Below are positions 35,918-45,053 of a DNA stretch of 64,000 nucleotides, piece after piece. Under the pieces are notes generated by a model that saw only the letters and a list, made by a program, of their open reading frames with translations, searched no databases and was not told where the DNA came from. Where the stretch lies: positions 434,001 through 498,000 of the forward strand of contig NZ_PKOJ01000002.1 in NCBI RefSeq assembly GCF_002860325.1, read 5' to 3'. Source of the DNA: Neptunicoccus cionae. Its GTDB lineage: Bacteria; Pseudomonadota; Alphaproteobacteria; Rhodobacterales; Rhodobacteraceae. Position 1 is the first letter of the stretch; each line of letters begins with the position of its first letter. The translations under genes were made by a program, and so were the position numbers.

Positions 35918-38553
35918 GGTTGTTCAATCACCAGTTCGGGCTGTTCCCCGCCGAGTTGGGCAAAAGCCATCTGGCGGCACGAGAAAACGATCACCTGTAA
36001 ATCGGTGGCAACACGATGCAATGCGGTGAACATTTTCACGATCCGGTCGTCATCGGAATACACCAGCGCGTCATCCAGAATGATCGGCATCGGGTATCCC
36101 TGACGGGCAAAAAGACGGGCAAAGGCCAGCCGAGTCAGGATCGCAATCTGTTCCTGCGTGCCACCGCTCAGCACGTCGAGTTCTTCATGCTGGCCGCCCC
36201 GTTCCAGACCGTTTGGCAACAGGCGGCTGCTGTCAAATTCAAGTGCGGCATCATCGTGCAGGATCGACAAAAGCGGCTGCAATTCCTTTTGAACCGGTTC
36301 AAAATACACATCCCGCGCCTGCGTCCTGCGGCCTTCCAGTTCTGACACCAGCAGGTTCAGCGAGGCCACCTCGCGGCTGTATCGGGCTTCGCGCGTGCGG
36401 GCGGTTTCCAACTTGCCTTGCACTTCAGCCAGTTCTTCTTCGACACCGTCCTCTGCGCGGGCCTGAATGCGGGCGTTATATCCCACAAGCTGCTCCTTCA
36501 ACTGGCCAATCCGCTTATCTGCCTGCTCTACCACAGTTTTCGCCCGCTTCAGATCAGCAGCCGCAGTTTCGAGATCCGGCGCGTTCTCTTGCAGCGCCAA
36601 AAGTGATGCGCTTGCGTCCTTTACAGCGGTTTCTGCGATGCTGGCCTGCCGCGCGGCGGTGGCTTTGCGATCCTCGAAACTGTCCGCTTCACCATAGGCG
36701 GCTTTGGCTTCAGCCAGCGCGGCAGCGGCGCGGTTACACTTTTCACGCAATACGCCCTCAGCCTCTCTTGCGCGGGACAGCACCTCGCGACAGCGTTCGT
36801 AAACGGCGCGGGCTTCCCGTTCATCCGCTTCACCAGTTTCCAACGCCGCAGCCAGCGCGACGGGATCCTGCACGGACACCTCCCCCGCAGGCACCGCATC
36901 CGCTTCCACCCGCGCCTTGGCGAGCAATCCGCGCAGCGTGTCCAGCCCTTCAGGCACCAGTGACGCGATCACCCCTTCCGCCAGTTCCTTGCGCTGTGCA
37001 GCCTCCTGCAGTGCGGCAAGGGCAGCGTGGGCCTCTTCAACCGAGCTGACATTTGCCTTGCGCAACGCCGCCTCGAAACCGGACAGCGCCTGCTTGAAGT
37101 CCTCTGCCGCCCGATCCCCGTCTTCCCGTTGGCCGGGATCAACCACCAGCGCCCCGATGCCGGGCAGATCAAAGCTCTGTCGGGAGGAAATCGCCACCGC
37201 TTCACCGGCATTCACGTCCTTCCCGTCCAAAGACACCCGCGCCGCGCCGTCGTAGTGTAGCGTGACGGTGACGGACTGGGCCTCTGCCCGTGCCTTGGCC
37301 TGATGCAGACGGTTTTGCGCGTCTGTTACCGCCTGCATCAATACAGGCGTTATAGTGATACCGTCCAGCTGTGCCTTGGCATCCTCCAAGGCGCGTTGTT
37401 GGGTTTCGGCCTTTTCCAGCCGTTCTGACAATTGCTTGACCTGATCCCGTGCCTGACGGGACTGCGCCGCCTGTTGCGCGGCTTTTTCCTGTTCCCGAAA
37501 TGACTTAACCGCCGCTTGCGCCTGTTCCAGTCGGGCCGCAGCTTGCTGTTCCTGCGTGCCGGCCTCTGCCAATGTCTGACGGGCCGCCTGTAATTCCGAC
37601 TGAAGACCGGTATCTTCCTGCCGAACCTGTTCCAGCTTTGCCGCCGCCTGCAACAAATTGTTCAGTCTGGTTTGCGCCGCCTCGGACTGAAGGGTTTTCA
37701 GGTCCAGATCTTTCGCCGCCTGTCTGGATTTCTCTGCATGGGACTCTGCTTCTTTGAACCGTAATTCTGCGGCGGTCAGCGCATCCTTGCGCTTCTTCCA
37801 TGCCTCAGGCTCGTTCATCCGCGACAGCTCGGCTTCGCAGCTTTTCCGCCCTGCAAGGTTTTCTGAAAGATCCTTCTTCAGCGCTGAAAGTTCTACCTCC
37901 CGAGTTTCAAGCTCCGCAATTTCTGCTTGTATCTGCCCCCAAGGTCCGTTCTTTTTGGCTTTACCGCTCGCAATGGCTAGTTTTGACAGTTCCTCCTGAC
38001 ACCGCGCCAGCACACGATCCATGCGCCGCCCGCCCGTCACCTTGTCAATCTCGCCCGCAACCGAGGACAGCAAATCCCGCCGCGCCCCGAGCAGACGTTC
38101 CTTTTCGGCACCAACCGTGCCCGCAGGCTCCAGCCCCGTTGTGCCCTGCTTTACCCAAAGCAGACCCGCCGGACCTTCCAGCCCGTTGTCCATCAGCGCC
38201 GCGATCCAGCTTTCGGCCTCGTCGTCCTGCGCCACCAGTGCACCACCCGCCTTGCTGACGCTCGCGCGTTTTTGCGCCAGAAACGACTTTTCGATCACAA
38301 AACGCCCACTCGGGATTTCGATCTCTGCGCTGATCTTCACCGCGCCGCCGGAATGGGGCTGAAGGGATTTTACGTCCTTCCCCATGCTGCTGTATTTGGC
38401 AAAAAACAACGCATGGAGCGCGTCGAAAAAAGTGGATTTGCCAAATTCGTTGGCTTCGGAGATTACCGTCACACCATCGCCAATATCGCGCAGGGAGGCT
38501 GTCCTGCCGCCGAATTTGCGCACATTTGTCAGGCTTAGCGAACGCAGCTTCAT
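35911..38553 (-). CDS. Rad50/SbcC/YhaN-like ATPase without zinc hook
   Basis: An 880-residue coiled-coil ATPase. The N-terminus has the head fold with Walker A EANEFGKST at 33-41, in which the usual first Gly is Glu. Long Ala/Gln/Glu-rich coiled coils cover about 205-425 and 480-745. The C-terminal head has the ABC signature LSGGTQEQ at 795-802 and Walker B PIILDDAL at 823-830. In Rad50 and SbcC the coil apex carries a CxxC zinc hook; here the apex (about 426-475, with VTVTLHYDGAARVSL and FDLPGIGALVVDPGQ) is a beta-rich insert with no cysteine. The gene overlaps the phosphoesterase gene by four bases, so the two form an Mre11-Rad50-like complex for DNA end processing or defence; the cellular role is inferred. 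Confidence 0.85.
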   Translation of the reverse strand: MKLRSLSLTNVRKFGGRTASLRDIGDGVTVISEANEFGKSTFFDALHALFFAKYSSMGKDVKSLQPHSGGAVKISAEIEIPSGRFVIEKSFLAQKRASVSKAGGALVAQDDEAESWIAALMDNGLEGPAGLLWVKQGTTGLEPAGTVGAEKERLLGARRDLLSSVAGEIDKVTGGRRMDRVLARCQEELSKLAIASGKAKKNGPWGQIQAEIAELETREVELSALKKDLSENLAGRKSCEAELSRMNEPEAWKKRKDALTAAELRFKEAESHAEKSRQAAKDLDLKTLQSEAAQTRLNNLLQAAAKLEQVRQEDTGLQSELQAARQTLAEAGTQEQQAAARLEQAQAAVKSFREQEKAAQQAAQSRQARDQVKQLSERLEKAETQQRALEDAKAQLDGITITPVLMQAVTDAQNRLHQAKARAEAQSVTVTLHYDGAARVSLDGKDVNAGEAVAISSRQSFDLPGIGALVVDPGQREDGDRAAEDFKQALSGFEAALRKANVSSVEEAHAALAALQEAAQRKELAEGVIASLVPEGLDTLRGLLAKARVEADAVPAGEVSVQDPVALAAALETGEADEREARAVYERCREVLSRAREAEGVLREKCNRAAAALAEAKAAYGEADSFEDRKATAARQASIAETAVKDASASLLALQENAPDLETAAADLKRAKTVVEQADKRIGQLKEQLVGYNARIQARAEDGVEEELAEVQGKLETARTREARYSREVASLNLLVSELEGRRTQARDVYFEPVQKELQPLLSILHDDAALEFDSSRLLPNGLERGGQHEELDVLSGGTQEQIAILTRLAFARLFARQGYPMPIILDDALVYSDDDRIVKMFTALHRVATDLQVIVFSCRQMAFAQLGGEQPELVIEQPA

Positions 38554-39686
38554 GGGGACTCCGATGCGAAAGTGAACAACATCGACAAGGCGTTTTCCGC
38601 AACTTCGCGGTCCTCGGCCGACAGGTTGGCATCGTCGGACCGTTCCGCCAGACTTTGCGCCGCCATCCGCAACGCCCCTGCCGTATCCACACTGTCCAGA
38701 TCAGAGGTATCATGGGTCAGTCGCAGCCGGTCCAGATCCGCATCAAACCACAAGAAATCCGGCGCGACCTGCGCCACCGCCTGCACCAGTGCGGTCTTTT
38801 CCGCCAGTCCGATCCGCCCTTCCGCTCGCAAACGGGTCAGCACATCGCGGCGAAGGGACACTTCCGGCAACCCCTGATGGAACTGCCCGACACAATCCCC
38901 GTCCGGCATCAGTTCCAACCCGAGGTCTAGCCACTGGATCACACCCGTCGGCACGGTTTTAACGTCCGGCAGTGCATTGCTGCCCTGCACGGTCACGAGA
39001 TTGGCGCTCGCCTGCATTTTATGCTTGAAACTGTCCCGCTCCGGCGTGCCGGAAAACCATGTGCGTTTGCCAACTTCGATCTGCCCGTGCCAGTCACCCA
39101 GCGCAAGATAGGCCAGACCGGAGCGTTCGGCCCGATCCGGTGGAATAATCGCCGCCGAACCGTCTTCAGAGATGCTCTTTTCGCCACCGCTAAAATCTTT
39201 GATCCCGCCGTGCCCAAGCCCGATGCGGATTGATCCTTCCGGCGTAGCCTGCCCCATTGCCTCGGTCAGATCACGCCCGGGATTGCGCGCGGTACAGGGC
39301 GCGGGCAGCAGAACCGCCCCTTCGCCCAGTTCCAACGGCCTGCTCTCCAGTACGAGTGTCAGATTATCCGGCTTGTCCTTGGCGATAACCCGCCACAGCT
39401 CGCTCGCCGCGAGGGAATCGTGATTGCCCGGCATCATCACCCAGCGCAATCCGGTATCCTGTGCGATGGCGTTCAGCGTCTGGCGCACCAGCGAAGGCGT
39501 GGGCGTTTCCGCGTCAAACGTGTCACCTGCCAGCAGGATTACCCCTGCGCCGCCTTCGCGCGCAGTGGCGGCCAGTCTGGCAATCACACCATTGCGGGCT
39601 TCCCGCAAACGGCCCCGGACCTCTTCGGGAAAGCGGCCAAAGGGTTTGCCCAGATGCAGGTCGGAAGAATGCAGGAACCGGATCAT
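38550..39686 (-). CDS. SbcD/Mre11-like metallophosphoesterase
   Basis: A 378-residue nuclease-type phosphoesterase. Metal ligands appear in order: Asp9 and His11 (SSDLHLG), Asp55 (LAGDTFD), Asn88 and His89 (PGNHD), then GLGHGG and LGDWHGQ. These are the five calcineurin-like motifs of SbcD/Mre11/YhaO. The C-terminal 130 residues would bind the partner ATPase. The start at 39686 (MIRFLHSSD) is preceded by AGGGG and begins directly at the first motif; a longer frame adds 34 residues without family similarity. It is first of the two-gene operon. Confidence 0.88.
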   Translation of the reverse strand: MIRFLHSSDLHLGKPFGRFPEEVRGRLREARNGVIARLAATAREGGAGVILLAGDTFDAETPTPSLVRQTLNAIAQDTGLRWVMMPGNHDSLAASELWRVIAKDKPDNLTLVLESRPLELGEGAVLLPAPCTARNPGRDLTEAMGQATPEGSIRIGLGHGGIKDFSGGEKSISEDGSAAIIPPDRAERSGLAYLALGDWHGQIEVGKRTWFSGTPERDSFKHKMQASANLVTVQGSNALPDVKTVPTGVIQWLDLGLELMPDGDCVGQFHQGLPEVSLRRDVLTRLRAEGRIGLAEKTALVQAVAQVAPDFLWFDADLDRLRLTHDTSDLDSVDTAGALRMAAQSLAERSDDANLSAEDREVAENALSMLFTFASESP

Positions 39687-39981
39687 TTGCGCGCCCCTGT
39701 GAACAAGTTGAAAACACGGGCTTTCATGCCGGACCAAATGGGGATTAGCATGTGACGGACTCCAAAACCTGCTACACTCCCAAGTCATACAAACTTGGCT
39801 GCTGCGAACAAGCCAATTGGCGCTGTTTAATCAAAATCCTGTTGCAATACCGTGGCGTAAAACTTTGCACAGCGCACCCTTGTGGTTTGCCCCTCATCAG
39901 GTGAAACTGCGTCGGTAAACGAACAGGTCCAATGCGCAAGCGCTTTGGGCCGTTTTATTCAGCAGGAACAAGGAAGACCCT

Positions 39982-40827
39982 ATGAAACTTCTCCGATACG
40001 GCGCCCCGGGTGCCGAGAAACCCGCAATGATGGACGAGAACGGTACGCTGCGGGACCTGTCGGGACACATTAGCGATCTGGACGGGTCGCAACTGTCGGA
40101 CGAGGCGCTTGCGAAACTGGCAGCACTTGATCCCGCCAGCCTGCCTGCGGTCGAAGGCTCCCCCCGTATCGGGCCTTGTGTGGCCAACATCGGAAAGTTC
40201 ATGTGCATCGGGTTGAACTACTCCGATCACGCCGCAGAAACCGGCGCAAGTATTCCCGAACACCCGATCCTGTTCATGAAAGCGAACTCTGCCATAGTCG
40301 GGCCCAATGACACAGTGGTCATGCCGCGAGGTTCAACCAAGACCGATTGGGAAGTCGAACTGGGCGTTGTCATTGGCAAGACTGCAAAATACGTCAAAAA
40401 GGAAGACGCGCTCGAGCATGTGGCCGGATATTGTATCGTCAACGATGTTTCAGAGCGTCACTTTCAAAAGCACATGTCCGGCAACTGGACCAAAGGCAAA
40501 TCCTGCGACACATTCGGGCCTACCGGCCCGTGGCTGGTAACACGGGACGAAATCCCCGATCCCCAAGCGCTCGACATGACGCTGGATGTGAACGGCAAAC
40601 GGATGCAGACCGGCAATACCGGCACGATGATCTTTACCGTAGCCGAAATTATCGAGCATCTGTCCCATCTTTTCACCCTGCATCCCGGCGATGTGATTGC
40701 AACAGGAACACCTCCGGGCGTCGGTCTGGGAATGAAGCCGCCCACCTTCCTGAAAGACGGTGACGTGATGGAGCTGAACATCGCCGGGCTTGGCACCCAA
40801 AAACAGGCAGTCAAGGCGGACAGTTAA
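39982..40827 (+). CDS. Fumarylacetoacetate hydrolase-family protein
   Basis: A 281-residue enzyme. The C-terminal FAH domain begins near residue 70 with GKFMCIGLNYSDHAAE. Metal ligands are Glu124 and Glu126 (DWEVELGVV) and Asp155 (VNDVSER). KGKSCDTFGPTGPW and ATGTPPGVGLG are typical of the branch containing ureidoglycolate lyase and 2,4-diketo-3-deoxy-L-fuconate hydrolase. It should cleave a C-C bond in a diketo acid or an amide-like bond in ureidoglycolate. AAGGAAG precedes the start. No purine or fucose genes are adjacent. Confidence 0.88.
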   Translation: MKLLRYGAPGAEKPAMMDENGTLRDLSGHISDLDGSQLSDEALAKLAALDPASLPAVEGSPRIGPCVANIGKFMCIGLNYSDHAAETGASIPEHPILFMKANSAIVGPNDTVVMPRGSTKTDWEVELGVVIGKTAKYVKKEDALEHVAGYCIVNDVSERHFQKHMSGNWTKGKSCDTFGPTGPWLVTRDEIPDPQALDMTLDVNGKRMQTGNTGTMIFTVAEIIEHLSHLFTLHPGDVIATGTPPGVGLGMKPPTFLKDGDVMELNIAGLGTQKQAVKADS

Positions 40828-40833
40828 ACGGCC

Positions 40834-40858
40834 ACCGCCCCTGATAAACGGGGGCGGT
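40834..40858. terminator. Hairpin terminator-like element between convergent genes
   Basis: ACCGCCCC and GGGGCGGT form a perfect eight-base stem with a nine-base loop seven bases after the FAH-family gene. The U-tract is poor on both strands, so the strength is uncertain. Confidence 0.5.
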
Positions 40859-40869
40859 TCCACCCGTCG

Positions 40870-41370
40870 TCAGAGCCGTTTCAGCCCCTGACAAATCTGT
40901 TCGACGATATCATCGACACTTTCAACGATATCAACCGTAACGGCTGTTTCCTGCGGCCCGAAGGCTTCCAATGCGTCAAACTGACTCTGGAGCAGGTCCG
41001 GCGGCATGAAATGCCCGCTGCGCGCCTGCATCCGTTGCGCGATAAATTCTTGTGATCCCTGAAGCAGAACAAACACAACTTCCCGTCCAGCTTGCTGGCG
41101 CAATCTGTCCCGGTAGGCAGTTTTCAAAGCCGAGCAAGCCATCACCAGACACCCGTGATCCGGCCCGCCCAGCTCCTGCCCGACACGATCAAGCCAGGGC
41201 CAGCGGTCCGCGTCTGTCAGCGGCTCTCCATTGGACATTTTCCGGATATTGGCGCCGGGGTGAAAATCATCCCCGTCCTGGAACATCCCGCCAAGACGTT
41301 TGGCAAGCGCCGCCCCGACAGTGGACTTTCCGCAGCCCGAAACGCCCATGATCACAATTCTGTCTGTCAC
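40870..41370 (-). CDS. Gluconokinase
   Basis: A 166-residue P-loop kinase with GVSGCGKST at residues 9-17, DGDDFHPGANIRKMSNGEPLTDADRWPWL (the GntK signature) and ACSALKTAYRDRLR. It phosphorylates D-gluconate to 6-phosphogluconate, which enters the Entner-Doudoroff or pentose phosphate pathway. The start codon is GTG at 41370. It follows the C26 hydrolase gene by 15 bases on the same strand and may share its transcript. Confidence 0.92.
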   Translation of the reverse strand: MTDRIVIMGVSGCGKSTVGAALAKRLGGMFQDGDDFHPGANIRKMSNGEPLTDADRWPWLDRVGQELGGPDHGCLVMACSALKTAYRDRLRQQAGREVVFVLLQGSQEFIAQRMQARSGHFMPPDLLQSQFDALEAFGPQETAVTVDIVESVDDIVEQICQGLKRL

Positions 41371-41385
41371 AGGCGCGCCAACCGG

Positions 41386-42147
41386 TCAGGCTGCACGGCG
41401 TTGGGCTGCGCAATCGCGCATGGCCTGCCCGAAAGCCTCAAACAGCGGACGTGAAACCGGATCATTCGCCGCGTTCCATTCCGGATGCCATTGCACGGCC
41501 AGCGCAAACCCCGGCGCACCTTCAATGCGGATTGCTTCGGGCGTACCGTCCGGTGCGTGGCCTTCGACCACCACCCGTTCACCGGCTTCCTTGATCCCCT
41601 GTCCGTGAAGGGAATTGGTCAGCACGACATCACTGCCGAAAATTCCTTCAAACACACCACCTTTGGTCAGGGTAATGTCATGACGATGGGCGAATTTCTC
41701 TTCAATGGTGCCATCGGGCGGCATCCGGTGGTTCATCCGTCCGGGCAGATCACGAATCTCGGGGTAGAGCGTGCCGCCGAAGGCCACGTTGAATTCCTGA
41801 AACCCGCGGCAAATCCCGAGGATCGGCACACCCCGTTCAACGCAGGCGCGGATCAGAGGCAGGGTCAGCCGGTCACGATCCCGATCGAAATCACCATGGG
41901 CGGGAGTTGCTGTCTCACCGTATTCCTCTGGATGGATATTCGGCCGCGCACCGGTAAAAACGAACCCGTCAAACACCGAACACAGATCGTCAATATGGTT
42001 CAGATCCGGTAAGGCGGGCACCACAAGTGCAGTGGCCTCGCAGACTTCAGAGACAGCATACAGGTTATGCAAACCACAGGCCTGCACTGCATACTCTTCG
42101 TTAATCATATGAGCATTGCCACTTATTCCGACTACTGGGCGCACCAT
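41386..42147 (-). CDS. Gamma-glutamyl-gamma-aminobutyrate hydrolase-family (peptidase C26) protein
   Basis: A 253-residue class I glutamine amidotransferase-like hydrolase. The nucleophile is Cys113 in LGICRGFQE; the triad partners are His221 and Glu223 in QWHPEW. FTGARPNIHPEEYG and NSLHGQGI are typical of PuuD-like enzymes, which release GABA or related amines from gamma-glutamyl conjugates in polyamine breakdown. No polyamine genes flank it, so the substrate is open. Gluconokinase follows downstream. Confidence 0.9.
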   Translation of the reverse strand: MVRPVVGISGNAHMINEEYAVQACGLHNLYAVSEVCEATALVVPALPDLNHIDDLCSVFDGFVFTGARPNIHPEEYGETATPAHGDFDRDRDRLTLPLIRACVERGVPILGICRGFQEFNVAFGGTLYPEIRDLPGRMNHRMPPDGTIEEKFAHRHDITLTKGGVFEGIFGSDVVLTNSLHGQGIKEAGERVVVEGHAPDGTPEAIRIEGAPGFALAVQWHPEWNAANDPVSRPLFEAFGQAMRDCAAQRRAA

Positions 42148-42294
42148 GTCACTCTCGTTTGTTTTTGCATGCTAAAGGATTAGTCCGAAGCCGCAGCGGA
42201 TTGCAAGCCCTGCGCAAAGAACAGGGCCGGGACACTACGGAACCGGCTTCAATGTTCAAAAAATACTCAGATCACGGAATGCAGTGGCAAAAGT

Positions 42295-42723
42295 TCAGGC
42301 TTCGGCAGTAAACGCCGCAGCCTCGATCCCTGCAACGGCACAGATGGCATCGTTTTCCGATGTGTCACCGGTTACGCCGACAGCGCCCATAATCGTACCC
42401 TTCTTGTCCTTGACCAATACGCCACCGGAAAGGGGTACAAACCGCCCGCCATAAGCACCGTTCATGGCATTCATGGCATAGGCCTGCGTTTCGGCCCGCT
42501 CCATCGCACGGGAACTGGGCATCCCCAGCATGACCGCTGCGTTGGCCTTGCCGTCGGCGATCTGGAAGCGCCCCGCAGAGGCGCCGTCCTGACGTTCAAA
42601 GGCCAGCACATTGCCGCCCTGATCTAGCACCACCACTGACAGGGGTTGCAACCCCATCTCCTTGCCTTTTGCAAAGGCCGCGCGGACAATCTTGCGGCAT
42701 TTCGCCAGATTCAAACCAGCCAT
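42295..42723 (-). CDS. GlcG/HbpS-family protein
   Basis: A 142-residue protein of the GlcG/HbpS (DUF336) family: LSVVVLDQGGNVLAFERQDGAS, GKANAAVMLGMPS, FVPLSGGVLVKDKKGTIMGAVGVTGD. HbpS binds haem and senses redox stress; GlcG is found with glycolate utilisation genes. Here the gene starts immediately after the stop of malate synthase G, matching the glc association and suggesting a shared transcript. Its role in glyoxylate metabolism is not established. Confidence 0.92.
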   Translation of the reverse strand: MAGLNLAKCRKIVRAAFAKGKEMGLQPLSVVVLDQGGNVLAFERQDGASAGRFQIADGKANAAVMLGMPSSRAMERAETQAYAMNAMNGAYGGRFVPLSGGVLVKDKKGTIMGAVGVTGDTSENDAICAVAGIEAAAFTAEA

Positions 42724-44862
42724 TTAACGGGTTCCTTTCAGCTCCAGACGCCGTGCATGCAGGATCGGCTCGGTATAACCCGAGGGTTGCACGGTCCCGC
42801 GGAAGACCAAATCACAGGCGGCCTGAAAAGCCAAGCCGTTGAAATCCGGTCCCATAGGATCATAGGTCGGATCACCGGCGTTCTGTTCATCCACGACCAA
42901 GGCCATGCGGCGCATGATCTCCATCACCTGATCCCGATGCACTACACCGTGATACAACCAGTTTGCAATGTGCTGGCTTGAAATCCGGCAGGTGGCGCGG
43001 TCTTCCATCAGGCCCACATTGTTGATGTCGGGCACTTTGGAACAGCCCACGCCCTGATCAATCCAGCGCACTACATAACCCAGAATACCTTGCGCGTTGT
43101 TCTCAACTTCGCGGGTGATTTCCGCATCGGACCAGTTCTGTCCCCGCGCCACCGGAATTTGCAGGATCGTATCCACAGATGCCCGCGCCCCGCCTGCGGC
43201 GATTTCCTTCTGCCGCTCCAGCACATCTACCTTGTGATAGTGCATGGCGTGCAAGGTCGCAGCGGTCGGGCTTGGCACCCACGCACAGTTTGCGCCTGCC
43301 TGCGGATGAGCAATCTTGGCGGCCAGCATATCGGCCATCTGATCCGGCATGGCCCACATGCCCTTGCCGATCTGCGCCTTACCCTGCAACCCGCAGGCCA
43401 GTCCGACATCCACGTTGTGATCCTCATAGGCTGCGATCCACGGTTCGCCCTTGATGTCATCCTTGCGCAGGAAGGGGCCGGCCTCCATCGAGGTGTGGAT
43501 TTCATCGCCGGTGCGGTCCAGAAAACCTGTGTTGATAAAGGCGACACGGTTCTTGGCCGCGCGGATACATTCGCCAAGGTTTACCGTGGTGCGGCGTTCT
43601 TCATCCATGATGCCCAGCTTCACCGTGTATTGCGGCAGGCCCAGCGCCTGTTCCACGCGGGTAAAGATTTCATCCGCAAAAGCCACTTCTTCGGGGCCGT
43701 GCATCTTGGGTTTCACCACATAGACAGAGCCTTTGACCGAATTGCCGCTCTCGCGCTGCAAGTCGTGCATGGCGCAAAGCGTGGTGCACATGGCGTCCAT
43801 GATCCCCTCTCCCACTTCCAAACCGTCACGGTCCAGAATGGCAGGGTTTGTCATCAGATGGCCCACATTGCGCACCAGCATCAGGGCGCGGCCCTTCAGG
43901 GCCAGCGTGCTGCCATCAGGTGCCGTGTATTCGCGGTCGGGGTTGAGCGCACGGGTAAACGTCTTGTCCCCTTTAGTAACGCTCTCTGACAGATCGCCCT
44001 TCATCAATCCCAGCCAGTTGGAATAGGCCAGAACCTTGTCTTCCGCATCCACAGCGGCCACAGAATCTTCGCAGTCCATGATCGACGACATGGCAGATTC
44101 CAGCAGGATATCCGCGATACCCGCCTTGTCCACGCTGCCGATCTGGTGATCGCGGTCAATCGTCAGTTCCGCGTGCAAGCCGTTGGTTTTCAGAAGAACC
44201 GCGCTCGGGATTGCTGCATCGCCACGGTAGCCTGCGAATTGCGACGGTTTGGCCAGCGCCACACCGTCTGCCTGCAAAGCCCCGTCCACGACAGCATATT
44301 GTCCCACATCCGCGTGAGATCCGCTGGCCAATGGGAAGGTTTCATCAAGATAGGCTTTTGCCCAAGCGATTACTTCCGCGCCCCGATCCGCAGAATAGCC
44401 ACCCTTTGGCGCCGTGCTGCCCATAGCGTCCGTACCGTAAAGCGCATCGTAAAGGCTGCCCCAACGGGCGTTTGCCGCGTTCAGCGCATAGCGGGCATTC
44501 ATGATCGGCACCACAAGTTGCGGTCCCGGCACGGCCGCGATTTCCGGATCAACGTTCGTAGTTTCGATCTGGAAGTCCGGCCCCTTGGGAACCAGATACC
44601 CGATCTCTTGCAGGAAGGCCTTATATTCGGCCGCATCGTGGTCCTGCCCGCGCCGCTCAATGTGCCAGCCGTCAATCTGGGCCTTAATCTCTTTGCGCTT
44701 TTCCAGCAGCGCGCGGTTTTTCGGGCCGAGGTTATGGACCAGTGCGGACAGGCCGCTCCAGAAGCGGTCCGCCGATACGCCGGTGTCCGGTAGGGCACGC
44801 GTTTCAATAAACTCGGCCAGTTCTGCGTCAACCTGGAGCCCGTGTCTGTCTTTGCGTACCAT
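42724..44862 (-). CDS. glcB: Malate synthase G
   Basis: A 712-residue enzyme that condenses glyoxylate and acetyl-CoA to malate. The length and motifs fit isoform [24 protein letters not shown] near the N-terminus, [45 protein letters not shown] and [20 protein letters not shown]. It is the single-gene branch of the glycolate or glyoxylate pathway. GlcG-family protein follows with no gap. A palindrome lies 51 bases upstream of its start. Confidence 0.97.
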   Translation of the reverse strand: MVRKDRHGLQVDAELAEFIETRALPDTGVSADRFWSGLSALVHNLGPKNRALLEKRKEIKAQIDGWHIERRGQDHDAAEYKAFLQEIGYLVPKGPDFQIETTNVDPEIAAVPGPQLVVPIMNARYALNAANARWGSLYDALYGTDAMGSTAPKGGYSADRGAEVIAWAKAYLDETFPLASGSHADVGQYAVVDGALQADGVALAKPSQFAGYRGDAAIPSAVLLKTNGLHAELTIDRDHQIGSVDKAGIADILLESAMSSIMDCEDSVAAVDAEDKVLAYSNWLGLMKGDLSESVTKGDKTFTRALNPDREYTAPDGSTLALKGRALMLVRNVGHLMTNPAILDRDGLEVGEGIMDAMCTTLCAMHDLQRESGNSVKGSVYVVKPKMHGPEEVAFADEIFTRVEQALGLPQYTVKLGIMDEERRTTVNLGECIRAAKNRVAFINTGFLDRTGDEIHTSMEAGPFLRKDDIKGEPWIAAYEDHNVDVGLACGLQGKAQIGKGMWAMPDQMADMLAAKIAHPQAGANCAWVPSPTAATLHAMHYHKVDVLERQKEIAAGGARASVDTILQIPVARGQNWSDAEITREVENNAQGILGYVVRWIDQGVGCSKVPDINNVGLMEDRATCRISSQHIANWLYHGVVHRDQVMEIMRRMALVVDEQNAGDPTYDPMGPDFNGLAFQAACDLVFRGTVQPSGYTEPILHARRLELKGTR

Positions 44863-44889
44863 AGTATACCTCTTAAAGTTTCACCGGAT

Positions 44890-44925
44890 TAACTAAGCCA
44901 CTGCGAAACACGAGTCAAATTGACT
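44890..44925 (-). promoter_or_regulatory. Putative glcB promoter with palindromic operator
   Basis: AGTCAA-A-TTGACT (44913-44925) is a perfect dyad. Read on the minus strand, its TTGACT half forms a -35, with TAGTTA after a 17-base spacer as a weak -10. The overlap of dyad and -35 would suit a repressor such as a GntR-family protein; none is nearby. Confidence 0.4.
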
Positions 44926-45053
44926 TGGCACACTTCCGGCGCATGTCAGGGGCAAAACCGCGTTTTTTCGCATACCGCCAACCTGCCGCAAAAAACGCTC
45001 TTGAACCTGCCCACTGTTCCCATGCAGTTTGCACGCAACTCAGGAGATTATCC

